The notes under the pieces were generated by a model. It saw only the letters and a program-made list of their open reading frames with translations, ran no database searches and had not been told where the DNA came from. From contig NZ_CP053381.1 in the NCBI RefSeq assembly GCF_017868775.1, positions 744,001 through 808,000 of the forward strand: 64,000 nucleotides of DNA, in the 5' to 3' direction. Every line of letters starts with the position of its first letter. Within the stretch, counting starts at the first letter, position 1. A program made the position numbers and the translations under genes. Source of the DNA: Billgrantia sulfidoxydans. GTDB lineage: Bacteria; Pseudomonadota; Gammaproteobacteria; Pseudomonadales; Halomonadaceae. Positions 24,231-32,153 of the stretch are shown here, piece by piece.

Positions 24231-25148
24231 CTACCCGGTCTCCACCGAAAGCTTGCAGGGGATGGCCTGGGCAAGGAAGTCGATCAGCGCCCTCACCGAG
24301 GGCACGAGCCCCTTGCGATGGGAGAAAACCGCCTGGATCGTGCCGTAGGGGGAGCGCCATTCCGGCAGCACGTGTACCAGTTCCCCCTTGGCGAAGCTCA
24401 CCCGGCAGATATGGATGGGCAGCAGCGCCACGCCTAGCCCTTGGCACGCTGCCGCGAGCAGCATATCGAAGTTGCTGCACATCAGCCGGGGGCGAAGGGC
24501 GATTACGCGTGTCTCGTCGTTCGGTCCCGTCAGCTCCCAGCGAACCTCGTCCGTTTCGCTGCCCATCGAGAGCGTCGGCACCTCCGCGAGTTCGTCGATG
24601 GTCAGCCCCCGCTTGCAGGCGGCATGCACGGCGGGGCTGACCGCCATCACCAGATGGTTCTGGCCCAACGGCCGCATGATCAGCGAGGCATCGGTCATGT
24701 CCGGCCTGCTGCGCACGCGGATGGCCACGTCGAGCCGATCCTCGATCAGGTCGGCGCGCCGGTCGAACACCTGCATGTGCACGCGAACCTTGGGGTAGGT
24801 CTTCATGAAGGCCGGCAGGACCTCCTCGATGAGGTTCTGGAGCAGGCCCTGCGGACAGCTCAGTCGCACGATGCCGTTGGGCTCCGCGTGGGCCTGGGCC
24901 ACTACCGTTTCCGCCGCTTCGGCGCCGGCCAGCATGGTCTGGCAGTGCTCGTAGAAGGATCGCCCTACATCGGTGGTGCGAATCTTGCGGGTCGAGCGCT
25001 CCAGCAGGCGCACCTTGAGCCGCTCCTCCAGCCGCGCGATGCGCTTGCTGAGCGTTCCCTTGGGCACGCCGATATGACGCGAAGCCGCCGAGAAACCCTG
25101 ATACGTGACCACGGCGTGGAAGTAGTAGAGGTCGTTGAGGTCATGCAT
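24231..25148 (-). CDS. LysR-family transcriptional regulator
   Basis: A 305-residue LysR protein, HTH at about 4-62 ('LNDLYYFHAVVTYQGFSAASRHIGVPKGTLSKRIARLEERL'), then the effector domain ('GIVRLSCPQGLLQNLIEEVLPAFMKTYPKVRVHMQ'). 'GVPKGTLSKRIARLEERL' and 'ERSTRKIRTTDVG' resemble the quinone-oxidoreductase and pirin-linked subgroup (YhcS/DmlR-like). No target is adjacent in a divergent position: upstream on the other strand is the EF-hand gene. It is convergent with the TetR gene. Confidence 0.87.
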   Translation of the reverse strand: MHDLNDLYYFHAVVTYQGFSAASRHIGVPKGTLSKRIARLEERLKVRLLERSTRKIRTTDVGRSFYEHCQTMLAGAEAAETVVAQAHAEPNGIVRLSCPQGLLQNLIEEVLPAFMKTYPKVRVHMQVFDRRADLIEDRLDVAIRVRSRPDMTDASLIMRPLGQNHLVMAVSPAVHAACKRGLTIDELAEVPTLSMGSETDEVRWELTGPNDETRVIALRPRLMCSNFDMLLAAACQGLGVALLPIHICRVSFAKGELVHVLPEWRSPYGTIQAVFSHRKGLVPSVRALIDFLAQAIPCKLSVETG

Positions 25149-25334
25149 TGCATCGCTACCCCGTGGGAGCCGGCGGCTTAATGTTCGTTTCCCTGAGGAA
25201 ACGATGAGTTGGAAAATGTGGGTCTAGTGCAGGAATTGGTGGCCTATAGAATACAACCATCGGTCGGCATTCAGGAACCCGTCGTGACGAGAATGCCGCA
25301 CTTCACTCCCTGTATTGGAAACGAGAGAGATACC

Positions 25335-25601
25335 ATGAAAGCAAAATCCGCACTGTTCCTCGCCTTGGCCCTGACCTCGGGTGCCGCCCTTGCCGAAATG
25401 GGCGCCGAAGAGCTGGTTCCGCCCAGCGCTTCCTCGTCCGCTTCCGGCCAGAACGGCTTCGAGCAGCTGGATCAGGATGGCGATGGCCGCATTTCTCGTG
25501 AGGAGGCCCGGGAGGCCGCGCTGCCGGAGGCCTTCATCATTCTGGACCGCGACCATAACGGCGAGATCTCGCGTCAGGAGTTCAACTTCCGTCCGCGCTG
25601 A
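25335..25601 (+). CDS. Secreted EF-hand calcium-binding protein
   Basis: An 88-residue protein with a Sec signal peptide (residues 1-20, cleavage after ALA) and two canonical EF-hand loops, DQDGDGRISREE (46-57) and DRDHNGEISRQE (71-82), with Asp at 1, 3 and 5 and Glu at 12. It is therefore probably a periplasmic calcium-binding protein. GAGAGA lies upstream of ATG 25335; the frame to 25209 has no support. A hairpin (25651-25675) follows. Such small calmodulin-like proteins are frequent in marine proteobacteria; partner unknown. Confidence 0.85.
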   Translation: MKAKSALFLALALTSGAALAEMGAEELVPPSASSSASGQNGFEQLDQDGDGRISREEAREAALPEAFIILDRDHNGEISRQEFNFRPR

Positions 25602-25650
25602 TCGATTCGCCCTGTGTGATTGTCGCCAACGCCCGTCTCGATAAAGGGAA

Positions 25651-25675
25651 GAAGGGAGGCCCAGTGCCTCCCTTC
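25651..25675 (+). terminator. Hairpin terminator after the EF-hand gene
   Basis: GAAGGGAGGC (25651-25660) pairs perfectly with GCCTCCCTTC (25666-25675) over a CCAGT loop. It sits 49 bases after the EF-hand stop and 42 bases before the end of the convergent VOC gene. The tail (CTTGTTGCTTGTC) is T-rich rather than a pure T-run; on the minus strand there is also an A-rich side, so it may serve both genes. Confidence 0.65.
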
Positions 25676-25716
25676 CTTGTTGCTTGTCTTCTTGTGGCTT
25701 GTCTTTGGCCGTCCGG

Positions 25717-26067
25717 TCATTCGTGCTCGAGGATATTGACGAGCTTCCCGAACGGGTCACGGACGTAGAAGCGCCGCACGCCCCAGGGCTCGCTGGCCGG
25801 GCCGTATTCGATGGGGACACCTGCCTTCTCGCAGCGTGCCAGCGCTGCTTCGATATCGTCGACTTCGATGGAGAGATCGGGCACGGGTGTCCCCGAGCCG
25901 CCTTCGCTGCCGAAGCTCACCTGGACCCGCATCGTTTCATCCGAACCGTAGGTTCGAAACCAGCCGTGATCCATGAGCAGGTCGAGACCCAGGATGTCTC
26001 CATAGAAGGCCGCCGCCTTGCCGAGATCCGATGTCGCCATGTTGGCCATGATGCGTTTGACTTTCAT
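25717..26067 (-). CDS. VOC-family (glyoxalase/bleomycin-resistance fold) protein
   Basis: A 116-residue single-domain VOC protein. 'KVKRIMANMATSDLGKAAAFYGDILGLDLLMDHGWFRTY' opens the first beta-alpha-beta-beta-beta unit and 'EPWGVRRFYVRDPFGKLVNILEH' is the usual second-unit ending with a potential metal-binding glutamate. The start is ATG 26067, preceded by GGGGTGG; the frame to 26193 would intrude on the DASS gene. Function could be lyase, dioxygenase or binding protein; nothing nearby decides. Confidence 0.86.
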   Translation of the reverse strand: MKVKRIMANMATSDLGKAAAFYGDILGLDLLMDHGWFRTYGSDETMRVQVSFGSEGGSGTPVPDLSIEVDDIEAALARCEKAGVPIEYGPASEPWGVRRFYVRDPFGKLVNILEHE

Positions 26068-26170
26068 GTGCCACCCCGATGCTTTTTTTGTGGATTCCTT
26101 AACGTTGCGGTGCCTCCCCGGGTACGGCTCTACGCTGGAAGCGGCTTCCGCTGTACTCCTGTTACCATGA

Positions 26171-27772
26171 TCAGAACTGCAGCCCCAGCGCAAAGCCGCC
26201 GAGCAGATAGCAGAAGGTGGTGATCAATACGATCCCGATCAGGTTGAGAACGACCCCGCCCCGTGCCATCTGGGCGATGGTGACCGCCCCGGTGCCGAAC
26301 ACGATGGCGTTGGGTGGCGTGCCGACCGGCAGCATGAAGGCGCAGGTCGCGGCGAAGGCGGCCGGGATCAGCAGCGTCATCGAGTCGGCGCCGATGCCCA
26401 CCGCCACGCCCCCGAGCACGGGGATGAAGGTCGCGGCCGTGGCCGTGTTGCTGGTCACTTCCGTGAGGAAGAGCACGATGGTGGCCACGGCGGCCACCAG
26501 CAGCAGGATCGGCAGCACCTCGAGCCCGGTGATCTGCTGACCGAACCAGCTGTCCAGGCCGGTGCCCGCGACGGCGCCGGCGAGGCTCAGGCCGCCGCCA
26601 AACAGCAGCAGTACCCCCCAGGGCAGCCCGTCCTCGGCATCCTGCCAGCTCAGCACCATCTGGCTGCGGCCTCTCGCGGGCAGCAGGAACAGGACAATGC
26701 CGGCGGCGATGGCGATGGCGGTGTCATCGAGATTGCCCAGCGGCCCCAGCCACTGACCCACCCCGGGGATGTTGCCGAGAACGCCGGGTACGACCCACAG
26801 GAATGCCGCCGAGCCGAAGACGAGCATCACCATCTTCTCGCCCTGGCTGAGCGCGCCGAGCTTGCGGATTTCCCCCTCGATCATCTCCTTTCCGCCGGGA
26901 ATCTCCGCAACGCTGAAGCGGTAGAGCACCCGGGTCATCAGCACCCAGCCCACCAGGATGAAGGTGAAGGCCAGCGGCACGCCGAGCATCATCCAGTCGA
27001 GAAAGCCGATGCTGCGGCCCAGCTCGTCGGCCGCATAGCCGGCGACGATAGCGTTCGGCGGGCTGCCGAGCAGGGTGCCGAGGCCGCCCATGCTGGCCGA
27101 CCAGGCGATCGCCAGCAGCAGGCAGGTGCCAAAGCGCTTGATGTTCACGTCCTGGATGAAGTCGACGTGGCCGGCGCGGTGATGGTCGTGGCCGGCGGCG
27201 GCCGTCTCGGTGGATTCACCGCTGCGCTCCGCGACCAGGGCCAGCACGGAGAGCCCGATCGGCAGCATCATCAGCGTCGTGGCGGTATTCGAAACCCACA
27301 TCGACAGAAACCCCGTGGCGAGCATCATGCCGAGCACGATCCGGTGCGGCGAGACCCCGACCCGGGCCAGCGTCAAAAGGGCGATGCGGCGGTGCAGGTT
27401 CCACTTCTCCATGGCGATGGCAATCAGGAAGCCGCCGAGGAAGAGAAACACGATGGGGCTGGCGTAAGGCGCCGTGGCCTGGGCGACGGTTCGCTCCGTC
27501 AGCATCGGGATCAGCACGATCGGCAGCAGGGCGGTGGCCGAGAGGGGGATCGCTTCCGTCATCCACCAGACCGCCATCAGGGTGGCGATCGTCGCGACCC
27601 AGCGTGCATCGGAAGAGAGCCCTTCGGCATTGCCCATGGCGATCCAGACGATCAATGCCAGGAGCAACCCGAAGGCGCGCAACCCCCATGTCAGCCTGGC
27701 CGATCGTCCCCCAGATTCCCTCTCATCGGACGTGTCCCCATTCTCATCGGTTGGTCGACGTTGATCCGCCAT
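26171..27772 (-). CDS. DASS-family sodium:anion (dicarboxylate) symporter
   Basis: A 533-residue inner-membrane protein of the SLC13/DASS family. Both SNT signatures are present: 'SMWVSNTATTLMMLPIG' in the first half and 'EVTSNTATAATFIPVLGG' in the second, which bind Na+ and the carboxylate. The N-terminal 25 residues are a hydrophilic charged tail. Known members import succinate, malate, citrate or sulfate with sodium, in keeping with a sodium-using bacterium; substrate here is not determined. It is convergent with nothing and stands alone; 104 bases separate it from the VOC gene downstream. Confidence 0.92.
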   Translation of the reverse strand: MADQRRPTDENGDTSDERESGGRSARLTWGLRAFGLLLALIVWIAMGNAEGLSSDARWVATIATLMAVWWMTEAIPLSATALLPIVLIPMLTERTVAQATAPYASPIVFLFLGGFLIAIAMEKWNLHRRIALLTLARVGVSPHRIVLGMMLATGFLSMWVSNTATTLMMLPIGLSVLALVAERSGESTETAAAGHDHHRAGHVDFIQDVNIKRFGTCLLLAIAWSASMGGLGTLLGSPPNAIVAGYAADELGRSIGFLDWMMLGVPLAFTFILVGWVLMTRVLYRFSVAEIPGGKEMIEGEIRKLGALSQGEKMVMLVFGSAAFLWVVPGVLGNIPGVGQWLGPLGNLDDTAIAIAAGIVLFLLPARGRSQMVLSWQDAEDGLPWGVLLLFGGGLSLAGAVAGTGLDSWFGQQITGLEVLPILLLVAAVATIVLFLTEVTSNTATAATFIPVLGGVAVGIGADSMTLLIPAAFAATCAFMLPVGTPPNAIVFGTGAVTIAQMARGGVVLNLIGIVLITTFCYLLGGFALGLQF

Positions 27773-27921
27773 GCTAAGTCTCCTTTATTTCACTAATACA
27801 GCTCCCTTCCTGGAGCGTAGCCAAGAGTACAGGACACGGCCTGAACAGGTCGCGGTGCGCCATTGTGTTCCCCCCCGTTTGCCCCAAGATGGGAAGAACC
27901 CCTTCACACCAGGAGCTTCCC

Positions 27922-28761
27922 ATGAGCGGCACTCTCTTTCGCCTGGCGGCGTTTACCGATGATCCCAGCGGCGGCAACCCCGCCGGGGTGTGGCTTGGCG
28001 AGGCGCTGCCCGACCCGGCGGAGATGCAGCGGATCGCCGCCGAGGTGGGCTATTCCGAAACTGCCTTCATTGCCCCGGCCGAGGGCGAGCGGCGCATTGT
28101 GCGTTACTACAGCCCCCAAGCGGAAGTCAGCTTTTGCGGCCATGCCACGGTGGCCAGCGGCGTGCAGATGGGACGGCTGAGCGGGGCGGGTACTTACCTG
28201 CTGGAGACGGCGGTGGGCGAGGTGATGGTCACCGTCAACCAGGTGGAAGAGGAGTGGCAGGCCTCGCTGGTGTCGGTCACGCCGGAATTCCGCCCCGCCG
28301 AGCCGGCGCTGGTCGAGGAGGTGCGTGAACTGCTCGGCTGGCAGGCCGAGGAGCTCGACCTCGAGATCCCGCCTGCGCGGGCCTACGCCGGGGCCTGGCA
28401 CCTGGTGCTGGCGTGCAAGACAGAGCAGCGCCTCGCGCGGCTCGAATACGATTTCGAGCGGCTCAAGGCGCTGATGCTGCGCGAGGGCCTGACCACGCTG
28501 CAACTGGTGTGGCGCGAGAGCGAAGCGCGCTTCCATGCCCGCGACCCGTTCCCGGTGGGCGGCGTGGTGGAGGACCCCGCCACCGGCGCGGCGGCCGCGG
28601 CGCTGGGTGGCTACCTGCGCGATGCGGGCCTGCTCCAGGCGCCCGCACAGTTGACGATCCTGCAAGGCGAAGCGATGGGGCGGCCCAGCCGTCTGCAGGT
28701 GGACATTCCCCTCTCGGGCGGCATCGTCGTGACCGGACAGGCGGTGTCGCTCGAAGCCTAA
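27922..28761 (+). CDS. PhzF-family isomerase/epimerase-like protein
   Basis: A 279-residue PhzF-family protein. 'GGNPAGVWL' (about 17-25), the catalytic glutamate E46 in 'VGYSETAFI', 'SFCGHATVASG' and 'VVEDPATGAAAAALGGYL' are all family hallmarks. PhzF itself isomerises a phenazine precursor, but most homologues have unknown substrates, and no phenazine genes are nearby. RBS AGGAGC (27911-27916) supports ATG 27922. Its last four bases overlap the AhpD-like gene on the opposite strand. Confidence 0.92.
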   Translation: MSGTLFRLAAFTDDPSGGNPAGVWLGEALPDPAEMQRIAAEVGYSETAFIAPAEGERRIVRYYSPQAEVSFCGHATVASGVQMGRLSGAGTYLLETAVGEVMVTVNQVEEEWQASLVSVTPEFRPAEPALVEEVRELLGWQAEELDLEIPPARAYAGAWHLVLACKTEQRLARLEYDFERLKALMLREGLTTLQLVWRESEARFHARDPFPVGGVVEDPATGAAAAALGGYLRDAGLLQAPAQLTILQGEAMGRPSRLQVDIPLSGGIVVTGQAVSLEA

Positions 28762-29225
28762 TCGTGATCGCCGGCCTGGTAGCTCCCGGCCTCTGCGCCG
28801 AAGCTGATCGACAGGCGGTTCCAGGCATTGATGGTGCAGATCGCCAGGGTGAGGTCGGCCAGGCCCTTCGCGGAGAAGTGCTCGCGGGTGGCCGCGTACA
28901 GGGCCTCGTCGATGCCGTTGCCGGCGATCAGGGTATTGGCCTCGGCCCAGGCCAGGGCAGCGCGTTCGCGCGGGGAATAGAAGGGCGTTTCGCGCCAGGC
29001 GCTCAGGCCGTACAGTCGCTGCTCGGTTTCGCCGGCCTGGCGGGCGTCCTTGGTATGCATGTCGATGCAGTAGGCGCAGCCGTTGATCTGCGACACGCGG
29101 GTGTAGACCAGCGCCAGCAGGCCGTCGCCAAGTTCACCCGCTTCCGCTGCCTGGTGAACGTGGTGCTGCAGGCCGAGCATGGCCTTGAGGCCGGCGGGGC
29201 TGGCGGCGTAGTAGTTCATGCGCAT
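28758..29225 (-). CDS. Carboxymuconolactone decarboxylase family, AhpD-like peroxidase
   Basis: A 155-residue AhpD-like protein. The redox motif 'INGCAYCIDMHTKDA' gives C50 and C53 with H57, the EXXC-type pattern without the preceding glutamate pair but otherwise typical of CMD-family alkylhydroperoxidases. 'ALVYTRVSQ' precedes and 'RERAALAWAEANTLI' follows. Cytosolic, trimeric in relatives. RBS GGAG is upstream. It overlaps PhzF by four bases tail to tail; such overlaps are frequent here and carry no functional message. Confidence 0.88.
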   Translation of the reverse strand: MRMNYYAASPAGLKAMLGLQHHVHQAAEAGELGDGLLALVYTRVSQINGCAYCIDMHTKDARQAGETEQRLYGLSAWRETPFYSPRERAALAWAEANTLIAGNGIDEALYAATREHFSAKGLADLTLAICTINAWNRLSISFGAEAGSYQAGDHD

Positions 29226-29298
29226 GGGTGAGGCTCCGTAAGGGTTGGAAGCCCCACCCTAGCGTGGCGGTTATCGCCTCGATTGTAGATTTTCGACC

Positions 29299-30597
29299 TC
29301 AGTGCAGCTTCATGCGCGGACGGATGAAGCGGTTGAGTCCGTCCGAGAGCAGGATCAGCGCGGTCTTGGCCGTGCCATGGATGGCGCGCTGGTGCATGCG
29401 GTAGAGCGAGGCATAGAAGAACTTGGCCAGGCGCCCCTCGATGAACAGGCTGCGCGCCGAGGCGCCACGCATCAGGCTGCCGATCGCCTCGAAGTGGGCC
29501 AGCGAGATGAGCGAGCCACGATCGCGATAGCGGAACGGCTTGAGCGGGCCGTTATCGAGCCGGGCGAGCAGGTTCTTGTAGAGCCGCTGGGCCTGCTGGT
29601 GGGCGGCCTGGGCCCGCGGCGGTACCACGGAGCCGTCCGGCTGCGGGCAGCTGGCACAGTCACCGAAGACGAAGATGTTGGGGTCGTCGACGCTTTGCAG
29701 CGTCGGCTCGACCTTGATGCGCTGGTTGCGCTCCAGCGTCAGGCTCAGGCCGCGCAGCATGTCGGGCGCCTTGATCCCGGCGGCCCAGACGTTGAGGTCC
29801 GTTTCGATGCGCGCTTCGTCGGCGGTGACGATGGCGTTCTGCTCCACGCATACCACCCGCGTGTCGGTGTGTACCTGCACGCCGAGGCGTTCCAGTTCGG
29901 TGCGCACGGCGCTGCGAATGCGTTCGGGCAGGGCCGGCAACACGTCCGGTGCGGCCTCGATCAGGTGGACCTCGAGGTGGCGGCTGTCCATCTCGGTGAA
30001 ACCGTAGCTGTGCAGCATGCGCGAGGCGTCGTAGAGCTCCGCGGCCAGCTCCACGCCGGTGGCGCCGGCGCCGACGATACCCACGGTCAGGCGCGGGTGA
30101 TGCCGCCGCTCGGGGTCGCTGTAGCGCAGGAAGGTATTGAGCATGTCGTGGCGGAAGGCTTCCGCCTGGGCCGGGCTGTCGAGGAAGTGGCAGTGCTCGG
30201 CGACGCCGGGGGTGCCGAAGTCGTTACTCACGCTGCCGAGCGCCAATACCAGCAGATCGTAGTCCAGGGTGCGGGCAGGCAGCACTTCCTCGCCGTAGTC
30301 GTCGAGCACCGGGGCCAGACGCAGCTGGCGGGTGTCGCGGTCGAGCCCTTCGAGCGTGCCGCGCTGGAAGCGATAGCCGTTCAGCTGGGCGTGGCTCTGG
30401 TAGGAGATCTCGTCGATGCTGGAGTCGAGCGCCCCGGTGGCGACCTCGTGCAGTAGCGGCTTCCAGATATGGGTCGAGTTGCGATCAATCAGTGTGATGT
30501 CGGCCCTGCCGCGCCGCCCCAGGCGCCGGCCGAGGCGCGTGACCAGCTCCAGCCCGCCGGCGCCGCCGCCGACGACCACGATTCGCGTTCTGTCCAT
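29299..30597 (-). CDS. ndh: Type II NADH:quinone oxidoreductase (NDH-2)
   Basis: A 432-residue FAD/NAD(P)-dependent oxidoreductase. The first dinucleotide fold is 'IVVVGGGAGGLELVTRLGRRLG' (about 6-27), the NADH fold 'TVGIVGAGATGVELAAELYDAS', and 'NIFVFGDCASCPQPDGSVVPPRAQAAHQQA' is the FAD ribityl-binding region typical of NDH-2. A C-terminal amphipathic stretch would attach it to the inner membrane. It passes electrons from NADH to quinone without pumping protons. The start at ATG 30597 has GGAG seven bases upstream; GTG 30609 is less likely. Confidence 0.92.
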   Translation of the reverse strand: MDRTRIVVVGGGAGGLELVTRLGRRLGRRGRADITLIDRNSTHIWKPLLHEVATGALDSSIDEISYQSHAQLNGYRFQRGTLEGLDRDTRQLRLAPVLDDYGEEVLPARTLDYDLLVLALGSVSNDFGTPGVAEHCHFLDSPAQAEAFRHDMLNTFLRYSDPERRHHPRLTVGIVGAGATGVELAAELYDASRMLHSYGFTEMDSRHLEVHLIEAAPDVLPALPERIRSAVRTELERLGVQVHTDTRVVCVEQNAIVTADEARIETDLNVWAAGIKAPDMLRGLSLTLERNQRIKVEPTLQSVDDPNIFVFGDCASCPQPDGSVVPPRAQAAHQQAQRLYKNLLARLDNGPLKPFRYRDRGSLISLAHFEAIGSLMRGASARSLFIEGRLAKFFYASLYRMHQRAIHGTAKTALILLSDGLNRFIRPRMKLH

Positions 30598-30718
30598 TGA
30601 GTGCTCCACTAGGATGAAAGATGAGGTAATGGGAAAATGGTCCCCCTACTCTACAACTGGACGATGAGCAGAGTTGGACTTTTTGCTTATCTACCTGCTG
30701 GCTCGGTACGCTCCGAAG

Positions 30719-30737
30719 GGGCCGCCCAGGGCGGCCC
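30719..30737 (+). other. GC-rich hairpin upstream of the AraC gene
   Basis: GGGCCGCC (30719-30726) pairs exactly with GGCGGCCC (30730-30737) over a CAG loop. It lies 25 bases before the GTG start of the AraC gene and has no T-run. It could be an attenuator-like leader hairpin or simply structured spacer; nothing else supports a role. Confidence 0.35.
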
Positions 30738-30762
30738 TGCCTTCCACTGAGAGGGGGCGAAC

Positions 30763-31653
30763 GTGGATGCAGTCCTTCAGCCTGCCCTGGCTGACCGCAC
30801 CGGGATTGGAGATTTCCGGCCTGTTGCGCCGGCGCTGACTTCCGGCCTGTCGTTCGAGTGCTTCGCGCCCGGCGCTGCGCTGCGCCCCTACGTGCAGTGC
30901 TACTGGCGGGCCCGTGGAGTCAACGTCGGCGGGCCGGCAAGCGTGGAGCACCTGCATCCGGATGGCGCCGCGGGGTTGCTGTTCAACTTCGGCGCTGCGC
31001 TCGAGCGCGACGGCGAGCGGGTATACGGCGCTTGCTGGATCGACGGCCCCAAGCGGCGCACGGCCAGGCTGGCGGTAGGTGGCGCGCTCGACCTGCTGGG
31101 CGTTCGCTTCCTGCCGGGCATGGCATTTCCCTTCCTTGGCGAGTCCCTATCGGCCCTGGCCGGCGGGGAGCTGACGCCTGCCGATTCCCTGCACCGGCTC
31201 GAACTCGAGGCGCTGTACGAGCGGCTGCTTGAGACACCTGCTCTGGCGGGGCGTATCGCGCTGCTGGAGAATTATCTTACTGAGGGATTGCAGCGACACG
31301 GCGCGCCGGAAGTGTCGGCCCTGATGGCATCGCTTGCCTGGCTGCAACGCCGCCAGGGCCAGGCCAGTATCGCCGCGCTGGTGGCGGCGCTGCCGTTCGG
31401 CCAGCGCCGCCTGGAGCGGCTGTTCCAACAACATGTTGGGCTTTCGCCCAAGCGCTACGCCCGTCTGCTGCGTGTCGCCCACAGTCGCAAGCTGATCAAG
31501 CAGGGTGGGGCGACAATCTCGCTGACCGATACCGCCTTCGCCACCGGCTACTTCGACCAGGCCCACTTCATCCACGACTTCAAGGCCGTGACCGGCCTGA
31601 CACCGGGCGGGTACCGCGAGCATGTCAGACGGCGAGGGTACGGTCGCGCTTGA
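30763..31653 (+). CDS. AraC-family regulator with DUF6597-like N-terminus
   Basis: A 296-residue protein starting at GTG 30763 (RBS GAGAGGGGG). The N-terminal domain carries 'GLSFECFAPGAALRPYVQCYWRAR' and 'EHLHPDGAAGLLFNFGA', typical of the DUF6597-type AraC regulators, and the C-terminal HTH is 'LVAALPFGQRRLERLFQQHVGLSPKRYARLLRVA' with 'ATGYFDQAHFIHDFKAVTGLTPGGYRE'. It precedes the PadR gene on the same strand; its stop codon is three bases before the PadR operator, so read-through into that operon is conceivable. Target unknown. Confidence 0.86.
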   Translation: MDAVLQPALADRTGIGDFRPVAPALTSGLSFECFAPGAALRPYVQCYWRARGVNVGGPASVEHLHPDGAAGLLFNFGAALERDGERVYGACWIDGPKRRTARLAVGGALDLLGVRFLPGMAFPFLGESLSALAGGELTPADSLHRLELEALYERLLETPALAGRIALLENYLTEGLQRHGAPEVSALMASLAWLQRRQGQASIAALVAALPFGQRRLERLFQQHVGLSPKRYARLLRVAHSRKLIKQGGATISLTDTAFATGYFDQAHFIHDFKAVTGLTPGGYREHVRRRGYGRA

Positions 31654-31655
31654 CG

Positions 31656-31674
31656 CCTCGATCATCGAGGTATA
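31656..31674. promoter_or_regulatory. PadR operator copy 1 (upstream of padR)
   Basis: CCTCGAT-C-ATCGAGG (31656-31670) is a perfect 7-base inverted repeat, extended by TATA to 31674. Read on the minus strand the 19 bases are TATACCTCGATGATCGAGG, identical to the copy at 32129-32147. It ends 10 bases before the PadR ATG and covers the likely promoter or RBS region, as in an autorepressed gene. Confidence 0.8.
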
Positions 31675-31684
31675 GGTTTCCACC

Positions 31685-32104
31685 ATGACCAAAGCGAAAC
31701 CCGAAGCGGCTACCGGCCGCCGGATTCCCGACTACAGCGACCCTTCCTACTGGCGCGGCACGATCAAGATGTCGCTGTCGAAGTTCTTCGTGCTCAGCGT
31801 ACTGCACCGCAAGCCGATGCACGGCTACGAGGTGGTGCAAGCGGTGGAGAAGAGCACCAACGGCTGCTGCAGCCCCTCGGAGGGCACGGTCTATCCGGTG
31901 CTCAACGAGTTCGAAGCGGGGGGCTACCTCTCCGCGACGAACGAGGTGGTGCAGGGGCGCTCGCGCAAAGTCTACGCGCTAACGGAGAAGGGGCGGGACG
32001 CCTTTCAGGTGGCGGTGGACGCCTGGCTGGAGGCCACGGACTGCATCGTCGAGAGCCGTCGAATGGCCGCTGGGGCAGCGAAACGGGAGGAGCGGGAAGC
32101 ATGA
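31685..32104 (+). CDS. PadR-family repressor with three cysteines, first gene of the ars-like unit
   Basis: A 139-residue PadR winged-helix protein: 'MSLSKFFVLSVLHRKPMHGYEVVQAVEK' and 'CSPSEGTVYPVLNEFEAGGYLSATN'. Unusually, the loop before the recognition helix carries adjacent cysteines C61 and C62, and a third, C120, lies in the dimerisation helix ('WLEATDCIVESRR'). Three thiols could bind As(III) or Sb(III), consistent with the downstream arsH gene; this is inference. The 19-base operator precedes it and is repeated before the MFS gene, pointing to autoregulation plus control of the operon. The first 20 residues form a charged extension. Confidence 0.88.
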   Translation: MTKAKPEAATGRRIPDYSDPSYWRGTIKMSLSKFFVLSVLHRKPMHGYEVVQAVEKSTNGCCSPSEGTVYPVLNEFEAGGYLSATNEVVQGRSRKVYALTEKGRDAFQVAVDAWLEATDCIVESRRMAAGAAKREEREA

Positions 32105-32128
32105 GCGCGGCGCGTTTTCTCAGGCCCA

Positions 32129-32149
32129 TATACCTCGATGATCGAGGTA
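32129..32149. promoter_or_regulatory. PadR operator copy 2 (upstream of the MFS gene)
   Basis: TACCTCGAT-G-ATCGAGGTA (32131-32149) is a perfect 9-base inverted repeat, and bases 32129-32147 are identical to the reverse complement of copy 1 at 31656-31674. It ends four bases before the GTG start of the MFS gene. The centre-to-centre distance between the two copies is 477 bases. DNA looping or independent repression of two promoters are both possible. Confidence 0.8.
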
Positions 32150-32153
32150 GGCG

